Source of the DNA: Marivita sp.
GTDB taxonomy: Bacteria; Pseudomonadota; Alphaproteobacteria; Rhodobacterales; Rhodobacteraceae
Assembly: GCF_020055675.1 (NCBI RefSeq)
Contig: NZ_JAIPUS010000029.1
Coordinates: 1-32,331 of the forward strand
Direction: 5' to 3'
Length of the DNA: 32,331 nt
The notes beneath the pieces are model-generated. The model made no database searches and had not been told where the DNA came from. It saw only the letters and a list, made by a program, of their open reading frames with translations. Shown here one piece after another: positions 1 through 6,544 of the stretch; positions within the stretch are counted from its first letter, which is position 1, and every line of letters starts with the position of its first letter. Both the position numbers and the translations under genes were made by a program.

Positions 1-265
1 GAATATTGAACACCGAAGAGGAACCAAAGCGACCAAGTGAAGCCGCATAAGGTTTGCAGGTATCATCTGAGGGGTTTCTCCTTAAACGTGTGGGACCCCT
101 CAGATTCTCCTAAAACCGCTCTGTTTTGCCCAGTTCTGCGCTCACAATTCTAGACCAGATTTTTGGTTTGGGATTTTCTTGAGAAAGTTTTCCAGCACTC
201 CAACCAGATTTCAGAAAAAATTAAAATCTCAGGCTAGAAACACTAAGAATAACTTCAGTCAGTAT
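1..265. other. Left edge, no supportable gene; contains an inverted repeat
   Basis: AT-rich stretch with no convincing gene. One short plus-strand frame is open from position 3 to a TAA at 48-50 and could be the last 15 codons of a gene running in from the left, but this is too short to judge. A perfect 11-bp inverted repeat lies at 65-75 and 95-105 with a 19-nt loop. It lacks a T-tract on either side, so it is only a weak terminator candidate for such a gene. Confidence 0.4.
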
Positions 266-595
266 CTACTGTTTCAAACCAAACCATAAAATAGTTAGGG
301 TAAGCACAAACAGAATAAATATTAGGAAACCAAGCCAAAGGATTCCTTCCTTTTTGTTCTCTTCGCTTGCTTCTATAACTCCCTCTTCAACATGATCATT
401 TTGCTTCGTAGGGGAGAGTACTTGCATTGTTTGTGCCATGGGCATACCTGCAATCGCAATTAGGCCAAGCAAGGGAAACAGTGCGCCTGTGATGCCCCAG
501 ACTAAGGGATCACGATTTTTAGCTGAGGCGACAACACCAGACAGAACACCACCTGCCAAGGCAATAATGATTCCGATGATAAGCAGTATTTCCAT
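266..595 (-). CDS. Small three-helix membrane protein of unknown function
   Basis: 109 residues. Three hydrophobic segments are visible: about residues 2-24, 31-52 and 85-105. A charged, Glu/Lys-rich stretch (about 62-83) lies between the second and third. The first segment is glycine-rich and small-residue-rich (GGVLSGVVASA). The start codon lies one base after the stop of the gene upstream (597-803), so the two are probably co-transcribed and translationally coupled; no separate Shine-Dalgarno is obvious. I do not recognise a family. Codon use is AT-richer than the core genes to the right, which fits the accessory character of this end of the window. Confidence 0.6.
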   Translation of the reverse strand: MEILLIIGIIIALAGGVLSGVVASAKNRDPLVWGITGALFPLLGLIAIAGMPMAQTMQVLSPTKQNDHVEEGVIEASEENKKEGILWLGFLIFILFVLTLTILWFGLKQ

Positions 596-596
596 G

Positions 597-803
597 CTAT
601 TTCACAGTCAACTTAGGCTCTGCCCGCAGCCCTGAACGTGGCGCAAGTACTTCCGACAAGTCAACGGGTCGCTCAAAACAAGAATATACCCTGTCGAGAT
701 TGTCCAAAGACCAAGGACACCCACCGTCAAAATTATCTTCTGCACCCCACACCAAATGTGCGAGCACCAAGAACGGAAAAGCGCAATGGATTTGCTTAAA
801 CAT
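597..803 (-). CDS. Small exported protein of unknown function
   Basis: 68 residues. The N-terminus (MFKQIHCAFPFLVLAHLVWGAED) reads as a short signal peptide with a likely cleavage after WGA. The mature part holds two cysteines (CPW and SCF) that could form a disulphide in the periplasm. A strong purine-rich Shine-Dalgarno (GGAGGAG) sits about 10 bases before the ATG. It is followed after one base by the small membrane protein gene at 266-595. No family recognised; the protein could equally be a small membrane-anchored peptide. The Shine-Dalgarno and coupling argue that the frame is real. Confidence 0.5.
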   Translation of the reverse strand: MFKQIHCAFPFLVLAHLVWGAEDNFDGGCPWSLDNLDRVYSCFERPVDLSEVLAPRSGLRAEPKLTVK

Positions 804-909
804 CAGACCATCTCTCCTCCTTCAATCTTCACAGCGGTACCAGACGCAATCAGCATGAGCATTGTCGAACCAGTCGCAGTTAACCACTGGTAAAGAGTAG
901 AGCAGACAA

Positions 910-1458
910 TCACTCATAACCAATAATTGACCAAAGCATCTCTCTAGTCTCCCGCCATAAGCGTGCCTGCTCCCTACCATCTAGGTATTCAAGCGCCCGG
1001 AATAGCCTTGGCAATGCTTCATCGGTATCGCCACGTTCAAAGAAACACCTTGCCTCAAGCGCCCAAAACTCATTGCGCTTCATGAGTATCCCATTAAAAA
1101 CGCTCTCTGCTGCTACGAGTTGATCAAAGCGTGACCTGCGAGAAATGATCTCACGATCATCCCTATTGGCGCTGTAATATGGCTCAATTCCTTGCCGAAT
1201 GATGTTAGCCATTTGGTTTGCTTGCCCAGAAAAATCAAGTTCTGCAGCGCGCTCACAATTACCAGAATCAAATAATCCTTTAGCTTTATCTTCCAAAACC
1301 TCTAACTCTTTAAGAGTTACAACCTGCTGGCCTTCTTCAGTTATTTGGTAGCGCGATAGGGAATCTTCTTCTTGCATTGTCTCCAATAAAGACTGTGCAG
1401 ACACTGGTTCGGAAATCATCAAAATAGCACAAAAACTGGCAATTAGGTTTCGTCTCAT
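910..1458 (-). CDS. Exported alpha-helical protein, possibly TPR-like, unknown function
   Basis: 182 residues. Residues 1-21 form a typical signal peptide (MRRN, hydrophobic core, SVSAQ-like end at PVSAQ). The rest is predicted helical and charged. Near the C-terminus a segment with ARCFFERGDTDEALPRLFRALEYL has the spacing of a tetratricopeptide-type helix pair, and the middle has a similar GNCERAAELDFSGQA segment. Two cysteines in the mature protein (GNCERA and ARCFF) could pair in the periplasm. GAGGT precedes the ATG by a few bases, supporting this start. I infer a periplasmic protein-interaction role only from the helical repeats; no substrate or pathway can be named. Confidence 0.65.
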   Translation of the reverse strand: MRRNLIASFCAILMISEPVSAQSLLETMQEEDSLSRYQITEEGQQVVTLKELEVLEDKAKGLFDSGNCERAAELDFSGQANQMANIIRQGIEPYYSANRDDREIISRRSRFDQLVAAESVFNGILMKRNEFWALEARCFFERGDTDEALPRLFRALEYLDGREQARLWRETREMLWSIIGYE

Positions 1459-1575
1459 ATTACCTCAAGGCGTCAGAAAATTGGCGGCTATTTGAAGGTT
1501 GCACACCTCAAGCGGTATCTCAACCCCAAAGCATCAACCTGACAGCCCTCCCGTTGGCTTCGGTTCTCTTGTAAT

Positions 1576-1803
1576 CTAAGCCTCAAGCATAGCCTCACCA
1601 GAGCCACCGACAAACACAATCTGAAATTCGACCTGCCGCTTTACCTTGCAGCTACTACAGCGAAGGTTTGGCACCACGTCCTTCAGATTGGTTTCCCAGC
1701 CCAGCTTTTCGATGAGCGGCTTCACAGTTAGCATTCTGTGCGACTTGCACACCTTGCAGGTAATCGACAGATGATTATTCGAGATGCTGCCAAGCTTGGT
1801 CAT
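1576..1803 (-). CDS. Small zinc-ribbon protein
   Basis: 75 residues with two CxxC pairs, C16/C19 and C49/C52, the spacing of a structural zinc ribbon. No enzyme motif is seen. No Shine-Dalgarno is evident before the ATG. The region just upstream carries two short copies of a GGTAGAC sequence that is also found in the D-arm of the truncated tRNA-Leu 60-100 bases away, so the promoter region may be a rearranged tRNA-flanking sequence. Function unknown; zinc ribbons of this size commonly bind nucleic acid or protein, but that is inference. Confidence 0.55.
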   Translation of the reverse strand: MTKLGSISNNHLSITCKVCKSHRMLTVKPLIEKLGWETNLKDVVPNLRCSSCKVKRQVEFQIVFVGGSGEAMLEA

Positions 1804-1887
1804 ATGTCTACCAAGCGTCTACCAGAGCAAAATACCCTGAACTTAAATTGTTTATTTAGAGATACTTAGGTGAGTCGCTTGGTGGGC

Positions 1888-1925
1888 TTTTGAATCCCCT
1901 GCGTCTACCATTCCGCCACTTGGGC
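1888..1925 (-). pseudogene. tRNA-Leu(CAA), 5' half only
   Basis: Read on the minus strand, the 38 bases from 1925 down to 1888 match the acceptor 5' strand, D-arm and anticodon arm up to the anticodon loop of a bacterial tRNA-Leu. The D-arm shows GGCGGAAUGGUAGACGC and the anticodon loop UUCAAAA (CAA). After the loop the sequence departs: only three of five anticodon-stem bases can re-pair, and no long variable arm, T-loop (GGTTC) or CCA end follows. The break falls exactly at the anticodon loop, a common crossover site for tyrosine recombinases, and the flanking sequence toward position 1 is AT-rich. I infer the boundary of an integrated or decayed element; an intact tRNA-Leu(CAA) should exist elsewhere. 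Confidence 0.7.
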
Positions 1926-2082
1926 ACCTTTGAACCGCCAAGGTTTTGTCTGTCCGGACCGACGGCAAAAGCCATCACCCCGCCCTTTGGCGCGCCTTAA
2001 GGCCGGGGACACCCACATGCGTCCGCGACATCGAGACTGGGCGGGTGCTTAGCGAAATCTCGGCAGGGGGTAAAGCCACATA

Positions 2083-2196
2083 ATGTCTGAACGCGCGAAT
2101 AAGACACCGGTGGCGTACAAGGCGCAAATGCGGGTTGCATCCGATGCGCAGGCACAGGCGCAGACACAGGCCGACTGGTCCCGCCGGGCGGCTTAG
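2083..2196 (+). CDS. Possible 37-residue small protein
   Basis: An ATG preceded by a G-rich Shine-Dalgarno-like stretch (AGGGGG, 2065-2070) opens a 37-codon frame rich in Gln and Ala (AQAQAQTQAD) and ending in TAG. The stop overlaps the stop codon of the convergent RTX gene (TAA at 2193-2195). Codon choice resembles the core genes. I do not recognise a family, and at this length it may be spurious. Confidence 0.3.
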   Translation: MSERANKTPVAYKAQMRVASDAQAQAQTQADWSRRAA

Positions 2197-3584
2197 AAGA
2201 CCGGATTGTCCAGCACCCCGACGACCGGCATCAGGAACTCCCCGCTGTCGGGATCAAGAGCGTCCTGATAATACCCGTCAATGGCCGCCACGGCAGCGTC
2301 CTTGCTCGCGTCCGACCCGTTGAACAGGTCCATGGCTGCGGACGCGTTGTCCACATCGGACATGCCCAAGGAGACCGCGAAATAGGCGCCGATATCCGTC
2401 TTGTCAGACAGATAGGCACGGTCCGCCAATTGCTGATCGACAAAGTCCTGGCCTTCTTCCGGCTTGAGTTCGGCTTTTGCACCATTCAGCACTGAGAGGA
2501 TGAAGACTTCAGGTGTGCGCGCGCCGCTGTCGAGTTCATTGACCCAGAAATCGAACCCGAGCTGGTCGGGCTCACGACCGAAAAGATTGTCATAGACTGT
2601 GGTCACGAAGTCTTCGTTCGAGGTTCCGGCCGGATACGCCGCGGCCGTCTCCGGCTCACCGGTAAAGCGCGTTGCCATCTCTTCAAGGCTGGTGCCACCT
2701 GCAAAAGCCGTACCCCAGAAATTCAGCCCGATGGCATCCGGGGCGCGGTTGAAATAGGCGATATAAAGCTCGATGAAGCTCTCGAATTCCTCGGCCGAAA
2801 GGCCCGTCGTCCCGGTGAACTGGGCCAATTCCAGCCCGACCTCCGCGTCAATGAAATCGAACGCTTCCGTGTCGAAATCCAGAAACTCGATTCCATCCAG
2901 ACGGTCAGCCCCGTTCCCATCCGCCCGCCGATCTTCGAGCGTCATGCCAGAGGGAACAAGCGACAGCGTGTAGCTGTCCTGGTTGCCGGAATACCTGGCC
3001 GTGTCCTGTCCCGCGCCCCCATCGAGTATGTCGTCGCCCTGGCTTCCCGTCATCGTATCATTCCCTGAATATCCACGCAGCCAATCGTCGAAATTGCTGC
3101 CGGAGATGCGGTCGGCACCGGAAAAACCGGCGTTGAAAATACCAGGCATGTCAATGATGCCGAATTCCCCTTCGTCATTTCCGAGCGGCACCGCGATATC
3201 GGACACGCTCCATACCGACGTTCCATTTTGCAGCAGCTCGATCCCCGTGAGGGTGCCCCAGACGTCATAATTCCCGGGATCGCCGAGATCGGGGAATTGT
3301 CCTTCGAACTGATCCAGAAGGTCTTGAATTTCCTCGGGGATGGTAAAGTCGTCGGGATCGAACCCCTCTGGCAGATCGCTAGGATCAAAGCCGTCCGGCA
3401 AGTCTCCGGGACCTGTCACAGGGTCCGGATCCTCGTAGGTGAAAGAGCCCGTGAAAATCAGGGTCGCGCCCACGGGAGCGGCTTGTTCGAGAACCATGCG
3501 CGTCGCTGTCTGCTCTGTGAATGTTCCGAAAACCACGGTGGACCCAAGCGTGTCTCCGGCCTGGGTTGCTTCAAATCGCGCCAT
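2193..3584 (-). CDS. RTX calcium-binding, DUF4214-containing secreted protein
   Basis: 463 residues from the chosen ATG, which has a near-ideal AGGAGG about 5 bases upstream; an upstream in-frame ATG at 3659 would add 25 residues read from a promoter-like palindrome and is rejected. Residues about 165-205 hold haemolysin-type nonapeptide motifs (GADRISGSN, GYSGNDTM, GSQGDDILDGGAGQD) that bind Ca2+ in a beta-roll after export. A DUF4214-type domain follows (about 245-360: LYIAYFNRAPDAIGLNFW and LFGREPDQLGFDFWVNEL). There is no N-terminal signal peptide, as expected for type I secretion with a C-terminal signal; no ABC/MFP exporter is in the window. Surface or extracellular role is inferred from the family. 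Confidence 0.85.
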   Translation of the reverse strand: MARFEATQAGDTLGSTVVFGTFTEQTATRMVLEQAAPVGATLIFTGSFTYEDPDPVTGPGDLPDGFDPSDLPEGFDPDDFTIPEEIQDLLDQFEGQFPDLGDPGNYDVWGTLTGIELLQNGTSVWSVSDIAVPLGNDEGEFGIIDMPGIFNAGFSGADRISGSNFDDWLRGYSGNDTMTGSQGDDILDGGAGQDTARYSGNQDSYTLSLVPSGMTLEDRRADGNGADRLDGIEFLDFDTEAFDFIDAEVGLELAQFTGTTGLSAEEFESFIELYIAYFNRAPDAIGLNFWGTAFAGGTSLEEMATRFTGEPETAAAYPAGTSNEDFVTTVYDNLFGREPDQLGFDFWVNELDSGARTPEVFILSVLNGAKAELKPEEGQDFVDQQLADRAYLSDKTDIGAYFAVSLGMSDVDNASAAMDLFNGSDASKDAAVAAIDGYYQDALDPDSGEFLMPVVGVLDNPVF

Positions 3585-3613
3585 GAAAACCTCCTGAAAG
3601 AACCTCAACGCTA

Positions 3614-3629
3614 TATAGTATATACTATA
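3614..3629. promoter_or_regulatory. Perfect 16-bp AT palindrome upstream of the RTX gene
   Basis: TATAGTATATACTATA reads identically on both strands and lies 30 bases before the RTX start codon, ahead of its AGGAGG. It overlaps sequence that would serve as a -10 element on the minus strand, so it could be a repressor operator placed over the promoter. It stands out because the surroundings are G+C-rich. Which protein binds is not known; a GntR-type or similar dimeric regulator is a guess from symmetry. Confidence 0.5.
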
Positions 3630-3908
3630 CACGGTTCGCGGGTTTCGATCAAACCTCATGTCTGCACGCCGACGGCAAAGGCCCTGCCAGGCCCGTCGGT
3701 GAACACAGGCGACCCCGTTGGCGCCACCCGGCCCACAGGATGATCGTCACGCGCCTTGGCGCTCTTGCCAGGACCGGGGTCCATCTGCCTGCCGGTCCAG
3801 AGGATCCCGGCGACAACAGGTTGTCCGGCGCGAAATCGAAAAGCATCCTGCGGCCTTGACCAGCTTCGCCCCTCATGCTCTTAGCCTTCAGACCTTCGCG
3901 GAGCCGTC
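3630..3908. other. Gap between the RTX gene and the DedA-like gene
   Basis: About 280 bases, G+C-rich, with no tRNA or rRNA signature. A minus-strand frame at 3649-3876 is open, but its product (Arg/Pro/Gly-rich, no motif) has the character of a chance frame in G+C-rich DNA and lacks a Shine-Dalgarno. The plus-strand promoter for the DedA-like gene presumably lies here but no clear -35/-10 pair is visible. Confidence 0.5.
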
Positions 3909-4487
3909 ATGCTACAGCGCCTTTACCTTTGGACCATGTCACTGGCCGACCATCCGCGCGCCCTTTGGGTGCTGGCCTGTGTCGCGTTCATCGAAAGCTC
4001 CGTTTTTCCGATCCCGCCCGATGTCCTGATGATCCCCATGATCCTCGCGCGCCCGTCTCGGGCGTGGCTGATCGCGCTTGTGGCGACCGTGTCATCGGTG
4101 CTGGGCGGAATGCTGGGTTATGGTATCGGGTATTTCTTCTACGAGACCATCGGCGCGCCCATCCTGAACGCGCTTGGCAAGGCCGAGTCGATGGCCGAGT
4201 TCAACCTCCGTTTCAACGGCGTCGGGTTCTGGGCAGTGTTGATCGCCGGGGTGACGCCCTTCCCCTACAAGGTCATCACCATCATGTCGGGCTGGACGGC
4301 GATGCCGTTGGCAATCTTTCTTGTCACATCCGTGATCGCGCGTGCCTTGCGTTTCTTCGTTGTTGCAGGTCTCTTGCGGGCGTTCGGAGCGCCTGTCCGC
4401 AGCTTCATCGAAAAGCACCTCGGGATCATGTTCACGCTGTTTGTCCTGCTTCTGCTTGGAGGGTTCTACGTGGTGAAATTCTTATGA
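3909..4487 (+). CDS. DedA/YqaA-family (VTT domain) inner membrane protein
   Basis: 192 residues with four to five hydrophobic segments. The family-typical E-(S)-x-x-(F)-P-IPP segment near residues 28-38 (AFIESSVFPIPPDVLM) and the glycine-rich region about 60-80 (GGMLGYGIGYFFYE) are visible, as is the conserved PFPYK region near residue 120 ahead of a GW helix. Members of this group are integral inner-membrane proteins linked in other bacteria to membrane lipid scrambling and envelope homeostasis; the exact role here is inference. The stop overlaps the dsbB start (ATGA), so the two are translationally coupled. Confidence 0.85.
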   Translation: MLQRLYLWTMSLADHPRALWVLACVAFIESSVFPIPPDVLMIPMILARPSRAWLIALVATVSSVLGGMLGYGIGYFFYETIGAPILNALGKAESMAEFNLRFNGVGFWAVLIAGVTPFPYKVITIMSGWTAMPLAIFLVTSVIARALRFFVVAGLLRAFGAPVRSFIEKHLGIMFTLFVLLLLGGFYVVKFL

Positions 4488-4951
4488 TCTCGGAGCGCCA
4501 GTTCATTGTCGTATTGGCCGCAGGCGGGTCATTGGCGCTGTTGCTCGGCGCCTTTGCCTTTCAGCATATCGGCGGGATGGCCCCATGCGCGCTGTGCATC
4601 TGGCAACGGTACCCGCATGCGGTGGCCGTGGCGATTGGCCTGGTCGCGCTGCGATTTGGCACCCCGGCCTTGGCGTGGCTGGGCGCTTTGGCGGCGCTGA
4701 CGTCAGCCGGCATCGGTGTCTATCACACCGGGGTCGAGCGCGGTTGGTGGGACGGACCAAGCACCTGCAGCGCCGGCGAAATCAGCGGGCTGACCACGGA
4801 CGAACTGTTCGATGAAATCATGAGCGCGCCCCTGGTGCGCTGCGACGAGGTGCCGTGGGACATGCTCGGCCTGTCGATGGCCAGCTGGAATGCAGTTGCA
4901 TCGCTGGTGCTGGCGCTGCTTTGGGTCGCCGCGGCACGGCGGGCGGCTTGA
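4484..4951 (+). CDS. dsbB: Disulphide bond formation protein DsbB
   Basis: 155 residues, the usual DsbB size. Four hydrophobic segments flank two periplasmic loops. The first loop has the redox pair C35-A-L-C38 followed by the quinone-site-associated W-Q-R, and the second loop has C95 and C120. DsbB reoxidises DsbA in the periplasm and passes electrons to quinone. The start is the ATG that overlaps the stop of the DedA-like gene by four bases. No dsbA is nearby. The pairing with a DedA-like gene suggests a shared envelope role, which is inference. A GC-rich inverted repeat (5020-5026 with 5039-5045) follows at some distance. Confidence 0.92.
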   Translation: MISERQFIVVLAAGGSLALLLGAFAFQHIGGMAPCALCIWQRYPHAVAVAIGLVALRFGTPALAWLGALAALTSAGIGVYHTGVERGWWDGPSTCSAGEISGLTTDELFDEIMSAPLVRCDEVPWDMLGLSMASWNAVASLVLALLWVAAARRAA

Positions 4952-5064
4952 CGCACGCCGCGCTCAAGCGGCCCCCAGGATTGCATCTTCGGACATAGCT
5001 GATGAACAGACAAGGGGCCGTCGCGGGATGGCAAGAGACCGCGACACGCTCCAAAGTCCTGCCC

Positions 5065-5493
5065 CTAGGCACCGCTTTTGCGCGTTGAAAGCAGCAGCGA
5101 CGTCTCGGACTTGGTCACACCGTCGAATTTGCGAATGCGCGACAGAACAGCATCCAGCGCATCAAGCGTTTCGGTCCCCAGCTCGGCGATCACGTCCCAG
5201 CGGCCATTCGTGGAATGCAGCGCCCGGACCTGCGGCATGCCGTTGAGCTGGCGGATCACGCGATCTGTCCCCCGCCCTTCGATGCCGATCATCATCAGGG
5301 CGCGCACCGGGTCGCGGGCCACGTCTTCTTTCAGAACGACAGTGAACCCGACCACGTCACCCCTTTGAAGCAGCCGGTCCAGCCGCGACCGAACCGTCGC
5401 GCGCGACAGGCCAAGCGTGGTGGCAAGATCCGACACCGATGCGCGCCCGTCATGACGCAGCGCCGAGACCAGCCGTCGATCGGTAGCATCCAT
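5065..5493 (-). CDS. Lrp/AsnC-family transcriptional regulator
   Basis: 142 residues from the ATG at 5493, which has GAGG six bases upstream; an ATG seven codons earlier lacks one. Residues about 3-50 form the AsnC-type helix-turn-helix (DRRLVSALRHDGRASVSDL then LGLSRATVRSRLDRL). Residues about 65-135 are the RAM ligand-binding/dimerisation domain. It is divergent from an arginase-ornithine cyclodeaminase operon. Lrp-type proteins next to amino-acid catabolic genes usually activate them in response to the substrate, so arginine or ornithine is the likely signal; this is inference from context. A near-palindrome in the divergent promoter region is a candidate binding site. Confidence 0.9.
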   Translation of the reverse strand: MDATDRRLVSALRHDGRASVSDLATTLGLSRATVRSRLDRLLQRGDVVGFTVVLKEDVARDPVRALMMIGIEGRGTDRVIRQLNGMPQVRALHSTNGRWDVIAELGTETLDALDAVLSRIRKFDGVTKSETSLLLSTRKSGA

Positions 5494-5531
5494 TTTGACC
5501 TCGTGGGTTATCATTTTGACACATCATACCG

Positions 5532-5547
5532 CAATTTGATCGAATTG
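5532..5547. promoter_or_regulatory. Candidate Lrp/AsnC operator between regulator and arginase
   Basis: CAATTTGATCGAATTG is an AT-rich palindrome with 7 of 8 pairs matching, centred midway between the two divergent start codons. A TTGACA (5516-5521) lies just to its left on the plus strand and a TATGAT-like -10 for the regulator is nearby on the minus strand. The symmetry and AT-rich centre fit sites bound by Lrp-type dimers. Binding is inferred from position only. Confidence 0.45.
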
Positions 5548-5609
5548 TACGGTTACACGAAGCCCATTCTGCCGGATACACCGACACACGGCCGGAAAAG
5601 GACAAAAGG

Positions 5610-6533
5610 ATGCACCCGATGGATATCGTTTTGGTGGGCGCGCCGCTCGATTGCGGAAAAGCGCGCAAGGGCTGTCTCATGGGACCGAACGCCTATCGCA
5701 CCGCTGGGATTGCCAATGCCCTGACCACTCTGGGTCACCGCGTGCGCGACATGGGCGATGTTGCCCCTGACACCAATGACGTGGCAGAACGTGACGGGCT
5801 GGCAAACCTCTCCGAAACCATTGGCTGGACCACCGCCCTGATGCGCAGCGCGCGCGCGGCGATGAAAGCCGGGCTGCCGATCTTCATGGGCGGTGATCAT
5901 GCGCTGTCACTCGGCACGGTTCCCGGTGTCGCCGCCCATGCAGCGGACCAAGAACGCCCGCAATTCGTTCTTTGGCTCGATGCCCATGGCGATTACAACA
6001 CTCTCGAAACGACCGGCTCGGGCAACCTGCACGGCACACCGCTGGCCTATGCCACCGGGCAACCGGGCTTTCGTGGATTTCCAGACTTGCCCGCCGCCGT
6101 CGCACCCGGCCGGACCTGTATCATCGGACTGCGGTCCATCGACGGTCCCGAGCGCGCGCTGATGCGACAGACCGAGCTTCGCGGCTACGACATGCGTGCC
6201 ATCGACGAAAGCGGCGTTGCGGCGCTGTTGGGCCCCTTCCTTGACGACGTCGCCCGCGCGGGTGGCGCGCTGCATGTGTCGCTGGACGTCGATTTTCTTG
6301 ATCCGGCCCACGCTCCGGCGGTTGGCACCACGGTGCCCGGCGGGGCGACGGTCCGCGAGGCACATCTGGTGATGGAGCTGCTGTGCGACAGTGGGCTGAT
6401 GACATCGCTCGACCTCGTGGAGCTGAACCCGATGCTGGACGAACGTGGGCGCACCGCTCACCTGATGGTCGATCTCGCAGCCTCGGCCTTGGGCCGCCGC
6501 ATCTTCGACCGACCCACACCGCGGCTGCTGTAG
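5610..6533 (+). CDS. rocF: Arginase
   Basis: 307 residues, typical length. Binuclear manganese ligands are all present: GGDHALS (near residue 94), DAHGDYN (near 124-130), SLDVDFLDP (near 226-234) and a C-terminal ELNP. The enzyme hydrolyses L-arginine to L-ornithine and urea in the cytoplasm. An AAAAGG Shine-Dalgarno immediately precedes the first ATG; a second ATG three codons later is an alternative start. It is followed after 11 bases by ornithine cyclodeaminase, so product of the first enzyme is substrate of the second. Agmatinase/formimidoylglutamase relatives share the fold, but the partner gene favours arginase. Confidence 0.9.
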   Translation: MHPMDIVLVGAPLDCGKARKGCLMGPNAYRTAGIANALTTLGHRVRDMGDVAPDTNDVAERDGLANLSETIGWTTALMRSARAAMKAGLPIFMGGDHALSLGTVPGVAAHAADQERPQFVLWLDAHGDYNTLETTGSGNLHGTPLAYATGQPGFRGFPDLPAAVAPGRTCIIGLRSIDGPERALMRQTELRGYDMRAIDESGVAALLGPFLDDVARAGGALHVSLDVDFLDPAHAPAVGTTVPGGATVREAHLVMELLCDSGLMTSLDLVELNPMLDERGRTAHLMVDLAASALGRRIFDRPTPRLL

Positions 6534-6544
6534 GGAAATTGCCC

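Noticed and set aside
65-105. Perfect 11-bp inverted repeat as a terminator
   Set aside because: Nineteen-base loop and no T-tract on either strand; kept only as an inverted repeat in the edge description.
1888-1925. Group I intron within tRNA-Leu as the reason for the break
   Set aside because: No 3' half of the tRNA follows within the next several hundred bases and no intron core is recognisable; truncation at an integration site fits better.
3649-3876. Minus-strand 75-codon frame upstream of the RTX gene
   Set aside because: No Shine-Dalgarno, Arg/Pro/Gly-rich, no recognisable motif; not called.
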